This document shows positions 10,613-22,021 of a stretch of DNA of 64,000 nucleotides, one piece after another. The notes under the pieces are model-generated. The model saw only the letters and a list, made by a program, of their open reading frames with translations, was not told where the DNA came from and did no database searches. The DNA is taken from the NCBI GenBank assembly GCA_933207985.1, contig OW240921.1, positions 2,058,038-2,122,037 on the forward strand, in the 5' to 3' direction. The DNA comes from Pelobates cultripes. Its lineage: Eukaryota; Chordata; Amphibia; Anura; Pelobatidae. A program made the position numbers and the translations under genes. Within the stretch, counting starts at the first letter, position 1; the number at the start of each line of letters is the position of its first letter.

Positions 10613-13129
10613 AAAGACTCATTTTTGTCTTCAAAAATTACACTTATATTTTTTTTTACACAGATTTAATTTTTTTTAAACTTTATTTTCTGATTTTTCA
10701 CTTCCAGGGAGACTGCCTGTCAGCACAGACAGTTCCCCTGCAGGCAGATACACAGGCACCTATTGCAGTCATGTGATCGAGCGATCACGTGACCTTTTCC
10801 TAATTCCTGCCACGTATCATTCTTGGGAGAATATTGGATCACACTTATACCATCTAAAGTGGGGTTTGGATCTCCCCAAAAAGTATCCTAAGGATATACA
10901 CACCAGAGCCAGGTTCTCTATATGGCTCTATTCTTGTAGTGTGCTTTATTGAGATCCTCATATGTGTATGCTGTAATAGGGATAATCTGCACTAATAAGG
11001 ATAATTTTTCTGTTTCAGCATTGTTGGCTGTATTAAGAAGAGAGGGAAATATTATTAGCTCCACATTATGCTTTTGTGTTATATATGTTTTGGTGAAAGT
11101 GTAGATGATGGTCATTTATCCATCATGTCCTTCCATGTAGCCCCTCTCATTGGGTCTGCTGTTATAGAATGTCTAGGTTCTCACTCCATGTCCAGGAATG
11201 GTTTGTTCCAGTAGCCTACTTGTCATCAGATTGCCCTGTTTACAAGAATCTGACATGGACTTCTTAATCCAAGGTGGCCTGACCGGGAATTTAACCTGGT
11301 GATTTTACCCCTATTATTACCTGCCTGAGGCTTCCCCTAACCGATGGAATTCCAAGGCCCAGTTGAAGTCGGAATCATGGGAGAAGGTATTATAAATGGT
11401 TAAAAAGAAACCAATACAAAATGGAATCTCAGAACATTTACAGGTTTATTCATTAAAACTTTTACAAATAAAATCTGAGTGAAATATTTACGCAATAACA
11501 TATGTTCTGGAAAATGTCTCCAACATTGCCATAGTCACAGCTGTTTTTGCCTCAGCTTTGCCTTTCAGAATTAATCTGGAAGAGTTCAGAGTTTAGAGAA
11601 TAACCCTGTTAGTTGCAGCAAGGCCGCCGTACAGCTGATAATTGGCGAAATCGGACACCTGGCATTTACCAACCTCTTTAATTAGAGGGTAAGTGCTTAA
11701 CGCTAGAATTATATGTTTATATGTGTAACTGTTAATGTTCCGCTGTATGAGGATGCATAGAGTCTACTAACACGCATTTGTAATTAGAATTATCCGTTTA
11801 GTGTGACACCATGCTTTTCCCAAACTAAAATAGGTACATGTGAGCACTCCACTAAAGGCTGGCAAAAAATTAACAGAGAGGTCAAATGGTATAATTAAAA
11901 TATTTACTGGACAACAGGAAATACAAATATCAGGAGGAACAATATGTGCAATCAATAAGAAATTACATATTTAATAAATACATTAAAAAACACAATATGG
12001 TTTATACCGAGGCTTATAACAATAATAAAGTATAAATAAATTAAAAAGAAACACGATTTTTTTTTAAGCTTTTCAAATGATTAAATGTTTTTGGCTAAAC
12101 TTTTAAATGGATCAAATTTATATTATTATATTATTACTATTATTTCATTTAATATAAATTGTACCTTCAACACTCTGAGACAATATTACTATTGTAATGT
12201 TTGTACTATTTTTATAGGTATTCTTTTAATATTGATTTTTGGTTGCGCTTTCTTTTGTGTTATATTTTGAAAACGATTTGAATATTTTAACATTTTGATA
12301 TTTTTGCAATATTTATTTCAGTTTTTAATGTGATTTTTTTTATATTATTTTGAAAACATAATTTTAAATGTTTATGAAACATTTTAAATAGAGGCTATAA
12401 CTACAGTTTCAGCCATTCATGTGAACTAACCAGTAGATGTCGTTAATCTTCTTCCAGATAAGAAATATTTCCTGGTGAATTCCTCTTTGTAATGGTTGAT
12501 GAGACGTTAAAGAATGGCTTGTAGTGTCATGGTTTTGGATTTTCAAATGTTCCAAAATTCTCTATTTGAAGAGTTTCCTCGATCAATAGAGGATATGTTG
12601 AGTTCAGCCATGGCATTGAGGTGTCCTGCGTACTGTAACATTATGACTCTGCATAAACACCAAACAGATCGAGTATATTAGAACTAGGTACAATAGGATT
12701 CACAATTTGTGGTTTGCACAAGACATTCTGGTTATAAACCAGTGCTATTTTATAAGTATTCAGTGTGAAGGGTTTTAGAATTAGAAGACTTTGATGAAGT
12801 CCTCAATTCTAACACATTTTAGATAACATGCTGGGTAGGAAGCATTAGCACAACCTGTGGATAGTAGAGCAACGTTCACAATCAGGAAAATTTACTATAC
12901 GCAAACATGCTTCGTGGGTTCATGGTTAAATATTTAATAGATTTAAATCCAGATAAATAAGCTAAGAAATAACAGAGACAAATAGAAAAGACTTAGTTCT
13001 ACTATAAAATGAGATCCAGTTTTCTATCCATTATCACAGCAAATATAGAAGCCAACAAAAATGTGATAGGCGCTTTTCTGATGATAAATTCAAAGCTGTT
13101 GGAAAACACTCAATTGGGCACTCACAAAG
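10613..13129. other. AT-rich unassigned DNA, no gene recognised
   Basis: No coding exon or known repeat could be supported. There is a near-perfect 26-bp palindrome at 10768-10793 (GTCATGTGATCG, then GCGATCACGTGAC). The stretch 11950-12380 is very AT-rich. This may be single-copy intergenic or intronic DNA of the host. Confidence 0.4.
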
Positions 13130-13862
13130 TCACAGGGTAATACCTCCCGTGTGCCTGAGAGATAACTGAGTCAGGAACTATACAAACTCAATTATCTCCA
13201 GGTACAGAAAACACACAATTTACAAATACCCCAAAAGTACCCCTCAAATTCATGGAAACCCCACAAGAGTCACATCCTCGGATAGCCCCGATTTGGGTGA
13301 CCAACATATCCCCAAATAACCCAGATTGGTTTGGTAGTTTGGGAGTTCCATGAAAGTCAACTTTTGACTGACCGCACACGAGGCTCCTGTCCAAAATAGT
13401 TCCAAGAGAAAAGCTGATGGTCAAGTTCAGTAGTTTAGAAATGAATAAACTACCAAATATATTTTATATTTGAACTGTGGAGCTTGTTCCCCTCATCCAG
13501 ACTAACGATTCCACCGAACAGTGGTGTTCGGCAGTTCGAGTGTCCGATTTTAGTTTCATGCACTCAATGACCAAACACCGCTGCCTGCATTTGGGAGAAC
13601 AAGATGGCCCCCACCAGCTGTCAGTGTATTTGAACGGTGGCCACCCAGATGAACACTTAGAAAACTGCGGTTGGAATCGTTACAAGGTGTTAATAGGGTT
13701 TAATAAGACCCCCGGGTGGTTGGTAGTTTGTGAGTTGGATCAGTTCCTGAACAGTCCAGGAAAACCACCTGAACCCAGTCTTTTACACGGGGACTATGGT
13801 CCTTGGGTAGGAGGCTAGCCAGCAGGCCCCTTCAGGAACACGTGGCAGAGGCATCTTTGCCA
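13130..13862 (-). mobile_element. Partial solo LTR, minus orientation
   Basis: It shares order and sequence with the LTR at 23945-24875. Both hold an inverted repeat with GAGATAACTGAG and CTCAATTATCTCC arms (13154-13205), a second one with TTTGGGT and ACCCAGAT arms (13288-13329), and a right end containing AGCCAGCAGGCCCCTTC and TTTGCCACA. In sibling copies this right end is the start of the LTR, so the element runs on the minus strand. The expected left end (TGTGACGG type) is missing, so it is truncated. No internal retroviral or retrotransposon genes are attached. Confidence 0.7.
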
Positions 13863-14153
13863 CATCCACTACCTAAAACAACCAAGTAAGAATGCAGCAC
13901 TATAATATATGTAAGCACTTACCCCTCAAAGCAAATGCAGGGGGATAGTATTATCTATAAAAGATGAAAAGAAGAAAAAACTAAAAAAGTGTAACACTGA
14001 TAAAATAGAAATTCGTATTGTATATTTTGTATCCAAACTCACAAATACTAATAACCAAACAGTGTAAAAAATATAAAAGTTACTAAGACAATGCTTACAC
14101 TGTATATTTATTAGTATTTGTTTTTAATACTCTTTGCTGAATAAACAGATTAT

Positions 14154-14484
14154 TAGTAATGTCCTGAACGGTTCGCCGAACGGTTCGCGAACGGTTCGCC
14201 ACGGTTCGCCACGGTTCGCCATGGTTGGCCGTGGTTCGCCACGAACGGTTCGCCGCGGACTCCAGTCAGCAGACACATTCCAGCCAATCAGCAGCAGACC
14301 CTCCCTCCCAGACTCTCCCACCCCCTGGACAGCATCCATTTTGAAGCTGTATTCTTAGTGAGCTGTCCAGGAGGTGGGAGGGTCTGGGAGGGAGGGTCTG
14401 CTGCTGATTGGCTGGAATGTGTCTGCTGACCGGAGTCCGCCGCGAACCGCCGCGAACCGCGGCAAACCGTTCGGGACATCACTA
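14154..14484. mobile_element. Foldback hAT MITE (331 bp)
   Basis: The termini are TAGTAATGTCCTGAACGGTT and the inverted form of TAGTGATGTCCCGAACGGTT, fitting the TAGNG hAT pattern. The two halves are reverse complements around a loop near 14345, with shared AGACCCTCCCTCCCAGA and its complement. Flanking 8-mers are CAGATTAT (14146-14153) and CATATTAT (14485-14492), 7 of 8 identical. The left arm contains several copies of GGTTCGCCAC, a local expansion that the right arm lacks. It abuts an L1 fragment. Confidence 0.85.
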
Positions 14485-14492
14485 CATATTAT

Positions 14493-15200
14493 CCATTACA
14501 TGCTGCCCTCCCTCATTTGATGCTTTGAGGCTATGCATTATGGTGAGGACCTTTCTGGTGTTGTCAGTCCCCTGGCATCCCATCACAAACCCCACCTGGT
14601 CGTCATGTATAATGTAGGGGAGTATAGGTCCAAGGCTCAGTGCATAGATACAATAAATACAGTATTTTCCAGTGAGACACTGACAAGAGTCAACAGAGTT
14701 TGGCTAGGAGTTTGGCATCCGTACTGAGGAGTGATATCAGTCTGAAATTTTGTGCGGATGTCGGTGGTTTCCCTGGTTTGGGGAGGGTAATAATATGTGC
14801 CGATTGCATTTCTTCTGGGAGTGACTCTGCTTGTATGGCTTCGTTAAAGAAGTTCAAACACTTTGCAGAATATGCTATAGTGAGAGTTGCCCGGGGCTTT
14901 GCCTTTTGGCAAGGTTTTTATCATTGCAATAACCTCTTCCAGGGTAATGGGCTGGGACAGGGCGTCCTGTTGTAGTGCCGTCAGAGTGGGCAGTGTTATT
15001 TGATCTAGGTATGTAGATATGTCCGAGTCTGAGGGCGTCCTCCATTTGGTGAGTGCCTTTGCGTGTCCTTGCTTGGCACCAAAGAAGTGCAGTGTGTCCT
15101 GCTTTTCCATCGCCCGCTTGTCCTTGTGGTGGGACATGGTCAGGACACCACTCTCCTTGTGCTAGTGTGTCTTGGAAGCTGCTTGAGGGCTGAGATTCCA
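14493..15200 (-). pseudogene. L1-type ORF2 reverse transcriptase fragment
   Basis: The minus-strand frame from 15137 contains LDQITLPTLTALQQDALSQP and TLPKGKAPG, the linker and start of an L1 RT. Downstream, after frameshifts, come AHIITLPKPGKPPTS, NFRLISLLSTDAKLLAKL and then DDQVGFVMG with DNTRKVLTIMHSL. These are consecutive RT blocks of an L1 ORF2 distinct from the three larger L1 copies in this window. The expected PGPDG is broken at PG-NS. Reading stops at the foldback hAT, and I do not see the rest on its other side. It is an old, 5'- and 3'-truncated copy. Confidence 0.8.
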
Positions 15201-15254
15201 CTGAGCTAGCAGTACATGCGACCGTTTGCTTTCAGGTCCAGGCCACGCCCCCTT

Positions 15255-15845
15255 CATAGTGCTTTTTAAGTGCTTACCAAGTGCTTATTGAGTGCTTACA
15301 GAGTGCTTATAGAGTGCTTCCCAAAAGCTTACTGAGTGCTTACTGAGAACTTATTACAGAGAGTTTACCAAGACCTTACCTAATGCTTACTGATTGCTTA
15401 CTGAGAGCTTACTGAGTGTCTATTGAGTGCTTACTGAGTGCTTACTAAGTGCTTACCGGGAGCTTACCTAATGCTTATTGACTGCTTACTGAGTGCTTTC
15501 CTAGTGCTTACAGAGTGCTTACAGAGTGCTTACTAAGACCTTACCCAGTGCTTACCAAGTGCGTACCGAAAGCTTACAGAGAGCTTACTGAGAGCTTACC
15601 GAGAGCTTACTGAGAGCTTACCGAGTGCTTACCGAGAGCTTACCGAGTGCTTACCGAGAGTTTACTGAGTGCTTACTGAGAGCTTACCGAGAGTTTACTG
15701 AGTGCTTACTGAGAGCTTACCGAGAGCTTACTGAGTGCTTACTGAGTGCTTACCGAGAGCTTACTGAGTGCTTACTGAGAGCTTACCGAGAGCTTACTGA
15801 TTGCATAACTGAGTGCTTACCGAGGGCTTTCTGAGTGCTTTTTAA
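15255..15845. repeat. Decamer tandem array (GAGTGCTTAC type)
   Basis: About 55 units of 10-11 bp with consensus GAGYGCTTACY, purest between 15560 and 15790. Higher-order alternation of GAGTGCTTACT and GAGAGCTTACC is visible. The 69-codon open frame within it simply translates the repeat. Confidence 0.95.
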
Positions 15846-17972
15846 GTGCTTATTGAGTGAACTTGAGCTTGTTAGTGTGTTAAGACTATGTACAAACAAA
15901 TTAAAAAGTATTCCTAACCCTAACTCAAGGTGGTTTTATCAACTAATGTCCTAATGTCTTCAAGAGTTGAAACTAGTCAATTACAAACGGATTAGCCATT
16001 GGCATTACATTCGATGTCACCCTAGATTCCCATCCAAATGAGGGAGTAAATAAATGAACTCAAGATTTGCAAAATTTGTTAAAAAATTACCAAATTCAAA
16101 ATATGAAATAATTGTAAACGTTTATCCAAAAATATTAAATAATGTGAAAAGCTTACCCAACAATATTACATTGAGGCTGAGGTTGGTGAGATTACTTACT
16201 AAACTCGCTGTTACTAGCCTTGGGGACTAGCGGTTGTATCCTAACTGTAGTAATATCACCATTAGTGACAGAGATCTGCCGGCCAATGTTACTGTTAGTG
16301 TGTCCCATAGATTCTAACTGCAACATCTAGCTACGGCCTGGTTTGGGATCCCTTTTATAGATCTAGACACCACATAACACTAAATACGTTCTTTTAGATA
16401 GAACTCCAAAATATTACCCCTAATATTAATACATTTCTACTTTCTCAAACCTCTAAATCATAATGGTACCAATAGGTATCATGGGATACATCAAATTAGA
16501 TACTTTTGTGCTTTTATTCTGGAATCTCTGTCTTAATTTTAAACTCTAGAAATACATCTATCCAGATAATCTGGGGAAGATGTTCTCATGTTAATGTGAG
16601 AGCTTTAATTCAAGGATAGAAACGCATTATCACCCCATATGGCTGCAGTACAAATCCACAGATTGTGAGCAACAGAACCACGACAAGGTTCTTCCTGGGT
16701 CTGTTGAAAAATATTGGTGGAGCATCGCTCCGGGTCCTCTTCGAGGACATTGCTAACCAATAGCAGATTTACTGACCTTGTGTTCAGTCATAAAACAAAG
16801 TAACATAAACCACAAATTACACAGACTGAAAACTTACCGTAACTTACCTGCTGTATGGTTATTATAAACATGGAACAGGTATAAAAACGTTGCCTTGACT
16901 CCTGGAAGAGATGCTCCGGTCATGGATGGGGAAATCAGACATTACATTTAATCAGTATCACTCGGTGAGACCAGAATGACAATTCTAATAGCAGGAAAAG
17001 GAATGTTTTATATTGTATTTTAGATATTTAGATTTACTTACCAAACATGTTACCAACTGCTATGACGAGAAAACACGATTTGCTTATCACAAAAAAAAAA
17101 AAAGATTTTTGCAGTCATTGATCCATTCCCTCCCAAAAGCATGGATATTTGTAAACATTCATGTTTGATATATACAGGCCAGTTGCATTCTACTTTTTGT
17201 CAGCTTTTTTTCCAATTTGCAGAGAAAGTCTGCAGTTGTACATCTTTCTCCCAAACTCTTGTATAGGCTGCGGTTTATGGCTATATTGTAGCAGCCAATG
17301 ATTGGGTTAAAGAGAGAGGGCTCTGAGCACATTGAACACACTACAGGGATTCCTTGCAGACTGCAATAGCAGCCTGTAAAGCCCTTCATTATACACAGTA
17401 TATATTTGATGTGACTTTACTTATTGTGAGTTTGCATAATGACCACATACAAATGTTATTTTTACATTTTTGAAGAATTTTTAGAAAGCTACATTCAGAT
17501 TAATTCAGATTATTATTTTTTTATATTTAATAACTTGGTAATCTATTTACAAAAATCTAATATTCCAACACTCTCTGTAATGGAATAACAACAAATTATA
17601 GACAAACATGTAAATTATCCAACATCAAACATAATGCAGGCTGGTCGTTACACAGAGAGCTTCATCTAATGATGAAAATAAAAACAAAATTAAAGTTGGC
17701 TTTTAAGGAGCAAACAGTCTGCATCGAGTGCTGATAGGAAACAACTCACCTGCAAATAATATAATATTATATAAAAAATGATTAAATCTGGCAGCTGTCC
17801 CATGAAACCAACCTATAAAGGGAGCGAGTGTCATCATCTGAAAAGATCCCAAGAGCAGATTGCTGTCTTATTAACTGATCGGACCCAACAACAATCCAGG
17901 GAAACTTTGTGACAGGGCTCCCTGTTTTCAGTATTTCCACCCAAACGTGGTCATAAAGAGACAATATATAGC
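15846..17972. other. Unassigned AT-rich DNA, possibly intronic
   Basis: No full gene is recognised. Two places on the minus strand could be exonic: 16200-16317 (listed separately) and an open stretch at 17964-17782 that lacks convincing splice sites. Since a NIDO exon lies upstream on the same strand (21574-21727), this interval could be an intron of that gene; this is inference. Confidence 0.35.
16200..16317 (-). other. Candidate host exon, unknown product
   Basis: On the minus strand a TTGCAG acceptor precedes a 118-bp segment that ends at GTAAGTA, a consensus donor. One frame is open throughout (LESMGHTNSNIGRQISVTNG and so on to NSEF). I recognise no domain. In that frame it does not join directly in phase to the NIDO exon at 21574-21727; a further exon between them would be needed. 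It may be chance. Confidence 0.25.
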
Positions 17973-18399
17973 ACTCTGAGCAGGGCCGGACTGGGAAAAA
18001 AATTAGGCCCGGGCATTTTTCAATTAGAGCGGCCCCCCAAGAAGGGGGCGGGGCCAGAGGGGGTGTGTTTTGTCATCACTAATGACAAGCACGCCCCCTC
18101 TCGAGGTGAGCATGTTGGTTCAATGTGCAGAGCCCCGCTGAAGAGCTCTGGCATTAGAAAAAGGCCCTGTATTTGTTCTGCGCAGCGCAAGCAAATGTAA
18201 TAACATGCTTGCGCTGTGTTTGCTTTTAAATTGTCTCTGATGTCTCCACAAGTGGGATATCAGAGGACAAAAGGGCCAGGAAAGTGTATGGTGCATGTGT
18301 TTGGCGCCTGCTTGTGGGATTGCCTGTGTGTAGAGTGTGGTGTGGTATTGTGTAAATAGGTGTAATATGTGTTGCTAGGGGCTGTAGAGAGTGCGTGCA

Positions 18400-19764
18400 T
18401 AGGGGCATAGTGTTATAGGGGATGTAGTGAGTGTGTGCATACGGGCAGTAGTGTGTATGTATAGGTGACGTAGTGTGTGTAGGGGTTGTAGAGAGGGTGT
18501 GTTTAGAGAATGTTGTATGTCTTTCCTTACAAGGAATATAGTCTGTGTGTGTGTAGGTGGTGCAGTGTGTGTGTGTAAGAGATCTAGTGTGTAAAGGACC
18601 CAGAGTGTGTATAGAAGATTGTGTGTGTATGTGTGTAGAGGATTAAGAGTGCATATAGGGTAAGGGATCTAGCGTGTATTTGGAGCGTAATGTGTGTAGT
18701 GGTGCAGTGTGAGGGGTGCTGTAGTGTGTGTGTGTGTATATTTGGACGTATTTGGACGTATTGTATGTGTGAGGTGCGCAGTGTGTTTGTGTAAGAGGGG
18801 TGCTGTGTGTGAGGGTGTTTTTATCTGCCGTCACCTTCTAGGTTTCTAATTTTCTTTGTCTGTTAACTCACTGAGGGTTATTTTATATAATATATATATG
18901 TGTCTCTGGGTGTGCTGTGTGTGTGTCTGCGGGTGCTGTGTGTGTCTGGGGGGGGCTGTGTGTGTGTCTGGGGGGGGCTGTGTGTGTGTCTGGGGGGCTG
19001 TGTGTGCTGTGTGTGTCTGGGGGGCTGTGTGTGTCTGGGGTGCTGTGTGTGTCTGGGGGCTGTGTGTATCTGGGGGCTGTGTGTCTGGGGGGCTGTGTGT
19101 GTCTGGGGGCTGTGTGTGTCTGGGGGCTGTGTGTGTCTGGGGCTGTGTGTGTCTGGGGGTGCTGTGTGTGTCTCAGGGGTGCTGTGTGTGTCTGGGGGGT
19201 GCTGTGTGTGTATCTGGGGTGCTGTGTGTGTCTGGGGGCTGTGTGTGTCTGGGGCTGTGTGTGTCTGGGGGTGCTGTGTGTGTATCTGGGGTGCTGTGTG
19301 TATCTGGCTGTGTCTGGGGCTGTGTGTGTGTCTGGGTGCTGTGTGTGTGCTGTATGTATCTGGGGGCTGTGTGTGTCTGGGGGTGCTGTGTGTGTGTATC
19401 TGGGGTGCTGTGTGTGTCTGGGGGGGCTGTGTGTGTCTGGGGTGCTGTGTGTGTCTGGGTGCTGTGTGTATCTGGGGGCTGTGTGTGTCTGGGGGTGCTG
19501 TGTGTGTCTGGGGTGCTGTGTGTATCTGGGGGTGCTGTGTGTATCTGGGGGTGCTGTGTGTATCTGGGGGCTGTGTGTATCTGGGGGCTGTGTGTATCTG
19601 GGGGGCTGTGTGTGTCTGGGGGTGCTGTGTGTATCTGGGGTGTGTGTATCTGGGGGCTGTGTGTGTCTGGGGGTGCTGTGTGTGTCTGTGCTGTGTGTCT
19701 GGGGTGCTGTGTGTATCTGGATGCTGTGTGTGTCTGGGGTGCTGTGTGTGTCTGGGGGTGCTGT
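18400..19764. repeat. GT-rich minisatellite of the hAT element
   Basis: Loose GT-rich DNA from 18400 becomes a dense array from about 18900. Units are variants of GCTGTGTGTGTCTGGGG, 14-20 bp, varying in G-run length and in TATCTG versus TGTCTG. Around 50 units are present. Not coding. Confidence 0.95.
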
Positions 19765-19924
19765 TAGGGAATTTATTTTAAATATATATATTTTTTTTTT
19801 TATGAATAATTTTTTAAAAAGTTATGTCCCCCCCACCCTCCCTTCTTACCTTTATCCTGGGAGGGGGAGGGAGCCGTTCTGCCAGGGAGGAGAGCCATGC
19901 TGCATTCCCTGGTGGTCCAGTGGT

Positions 19925-20265
19925 GAGAGTGAACTCTAACCTGCAGGTTAGAGTTCACTCTCGCGAGATCTGAGCGTTGCCGTGGTAACCGCGGCAACGC
20001 TCAGAATCTCGCGAGAGGACCCGGCGGAGCTGCTGGCTAGAGCTCCGCCGGTCCTCTCCTCCCTCCCTCTCCAGCCTGCGGCAACATCTCCCTGCCTCTG
20101 GGCCGGTGAGGAGATCTTTGATCTCCCCACCGGCCCATGGAGACACACAGCGGGGCTGGCGCTCGGGTAGCGCTGGCCCTGCAGGGGCCGGCCGGGGAGA
20201 TTCTGTGATCTCCCTGCCGGCCTCGGCCCCACGACCATCGCGGCCCACCGGGCTTTTGCCCGGTG
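19925..20265. repeat. Six consecutive hairpins in the right arm of the hAT element
   Basis: In order: a perfect 38-bp palindrome (19925-19962, centre CCTGCAGG); a stem CTCGCGAGAT...ATCTCGCGAG enclosing GAGCGTTGCC...GGCAACGCTC (19960-20015); GGCGGAGCT...AGCTCCGCC with longer flanking pairing (20013-20058); GGGCCGGTG...CACCGGCCC (20100-20136); GGGGAGAT...ATCTCCC inside GGCC/GGCC arms (20184-20230); and CACCGGGC-TTTT-GCCCGGTG (20246-20265). All are inside the element whose ends are fixed by its target duplication. Confidence 0.9.
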
Positions 20266-20404
20266 TGCCCGATGGCCAGTCCGGGCCTGACTCTGAGCCA
20301 AAACAAGTATTCACAGTCATTTAGTATTAGGAAACCAATTACCAGCATTTTAAAAGAAAGACACACTATTTTAATATTTAATTTACTGCTAAGTGGTTTT
20401 ATAA

Positions 20405-20715
20405 GCACATACAGAAACACACGCTATTATAAGTACATACATAATCACGTTACCTCAAACGCACACACAAACTATTATATGTACATACAGAATAACGTTA
20501 GCTTACATATACGTACACACTATTATATGTACATACAGAAGCACGTTACTTTATACACACACTATAATGAGTACATACAGAATCATGTTACCTTGCACAC
20601 ACACACACACACACACACACACAATAGTATATGAAAATAAAGAATCACATTACCTTAGACACACACATACATACACACTATTATAAGTACATACAGAATC
20701 ATGTTACCTTACACA
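20405..20715. repeat. Degenerate tandem array, about 60-bp units
   Basis: About five units combine ACACACTATTATATGTACAT, ACAGAATCACGTTACCTT and a variable CA run (pure CA near 20597-20622). No coding content. Confidence 0.8.
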
Positions 20716-21573
20716 TTCACATAAAATAGCAGTAATAGTTTGCATTTTATTATCCCCTATGTCTGGTGGGAGCAGGGTAGCAATACACAGCGATGCACAT
20801 ACTTTTTCCTGCTCATTTTGCTGTAATGCAGGTTGTTGGTATTTTAAAAGGTCTGAATTCACCGCCTGGCATCCTCTGACTGTAACCAGGCTCTGTGGTA
20901 AATACTCAGACACAGGAGTACCTGGTGCTGTGCAGTGCGTAACTGCTGGCTGCCTTCCTTCCTTCTAATTAACAGGCATGTGCGGCAGAGGTCAAGCTAC
21001 TCTAAGATCTGGAGAAGGAGTGGCTCCCCCAACATTTCAAATCCAGCAAATGCCCCATATTGAAAATGACGGACTAGTGTGGCTGCACATCTACTGATTA
21101 AATGCTGCAGCCATCTAACTCTGTCCTCGTATTAAACATATTGCAGTTCTGTCTGACGATGAGCCGGGCCTGGTAGGAAGATGCTTTATTTAGTCCTTTA
21201 GGTTTGACATGCAAAGAGATAACACCTGCAGAGAGTCTTTCTACTCTGGATTTAGCATTCCACTTTAAACACCAGCCAGAATTATAATTACAAACTTACA
21301 AATAATGATCATCAGTGTATTTAAGAGCAAAAGAAAAACATGTATTTCTGAATATTTGTCAATTTTACCAGATTCTGCTGTGTATCCACCATAGCTATAG
21401 CAGTTAAATATCACAAATAAACCATATCTAGAGATACCAGCTTTATGCATGTTTAAAATACTTATTATACGTGTGTAACAAAGCGAATTAACAGAGAAAT
21501 ATGTCTGAGTATTTCTAATTCATATCAGCTAACATTATTCAATATCACAGAGTAATAGAGCCCGTTAACTTAC
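20716..21573. other. Unassigned DNA beside the NIDO exon
   Basis: No repeat or gene is recognised. On the minus strand this is the presumed intron following the donor of the NIDO exon. Confidence 0.4.
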
Positions 21574-21727
21574 TGCTTGCGGGGGTTTCTGGATTCAGTT
21601 TGTCCACTTTCAAAGCCCAGCGTCCGGGAACGTTAACGTTACTCGTTGATGAAATGTTGATAATGGCCGGAGTAAGTGAACCTGGGATTTTATAGAAACC
21701 AGTTTGATATCCGCTGTTTACACCAGC
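21574..21727 (-). CDS. Internal exon of a NIDO-domain (nidogen-like) host gene
   Basis: On the minus strand a CCACAG acceptor opens a 154-bp segment that ends at GTAAGTT, a consensus donor. The frame is open throughout: AGVNSGYQTGFYKIPGSLTP, then ISSTSNVNVPGRWALKVD. The pattern of a short hydrophobic-proline block followed by TSNV-x-VPGRW-x-x-x-VD is typical of the end of the NIDO domain found in nidogen, alpha-tectorin, mucin-4 and related extracellular proteins. Those proteins are secreted or membrane-anchored and act in matrix or mucus-like layers. The exon starts in phase 0 and ends in phase 1. No stop or frameshift is seen, so the gene may be functional, but I cannot name it. Neighbouring exons were not securely found, perhaps because transposons fill the introns. 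Confidence 0.65.
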
Positions 21728-22021
21728 CTGTGGAAAACGAAAATCAAGCAGCTAATGGGACCCAGTATTCAATTCATGTAAAGGGAATTATTTCTGAGAA
21801 AATGAAAAGAGTGTAGCATGCTTAGTAAGTTGAAGGAGGCCATTTTGGAAATCTATTGGCAGCAGCCACTTTACACAGAGAGGTGTCTTTAAGCCCATAT
21901 TACAAATCTTCGGTAATCTGTAAAGTTTATAATGGAAAACAAAAAAGAAAACTCAATCTATAATTTAGGTTGGTATGAGCTTGTTTGGAGGTGACAGTAA
22001 TGTGGGCTCATCAAAACAGAC

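Larger units (their letters stand above)
17981..20289. mobile_element. 2.3-kb non-autonomous hAT element
   Basis: A perfect 8-bp duplication ACTCTGAG flanks it (17973-17980 and 20290-20297). The left end is CAGGGCCGGACTGG and the right end, inverted, is CAGGCCCGGACTGGCC, a clear terminal inverted repeat of hAT type. No transposase frame is present. The interior has a GT-rich minisatellite (18900-19764) and a right arm made of successive GC-rich hairpins (19925-20265). The long open frames of 293-340 codons inside are produced by the minisatellite, which lacks stops in all three plus-strand frames. Confidence 0.9.

Noticed and set aside
17782..17964. 60-codon minus-strand frame as a possible exon
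   Set aside because: No convincing acceptor and donor pair bounds the frame and no domain is recognised.
18856..19939. Plus-strand frames of 293-340 codons rich in Cys, Val, Gly
   Set aside because: All three frames are open because the GT-rich minisatellite lacks stop codons; the array is inside a hAT with proven ends.
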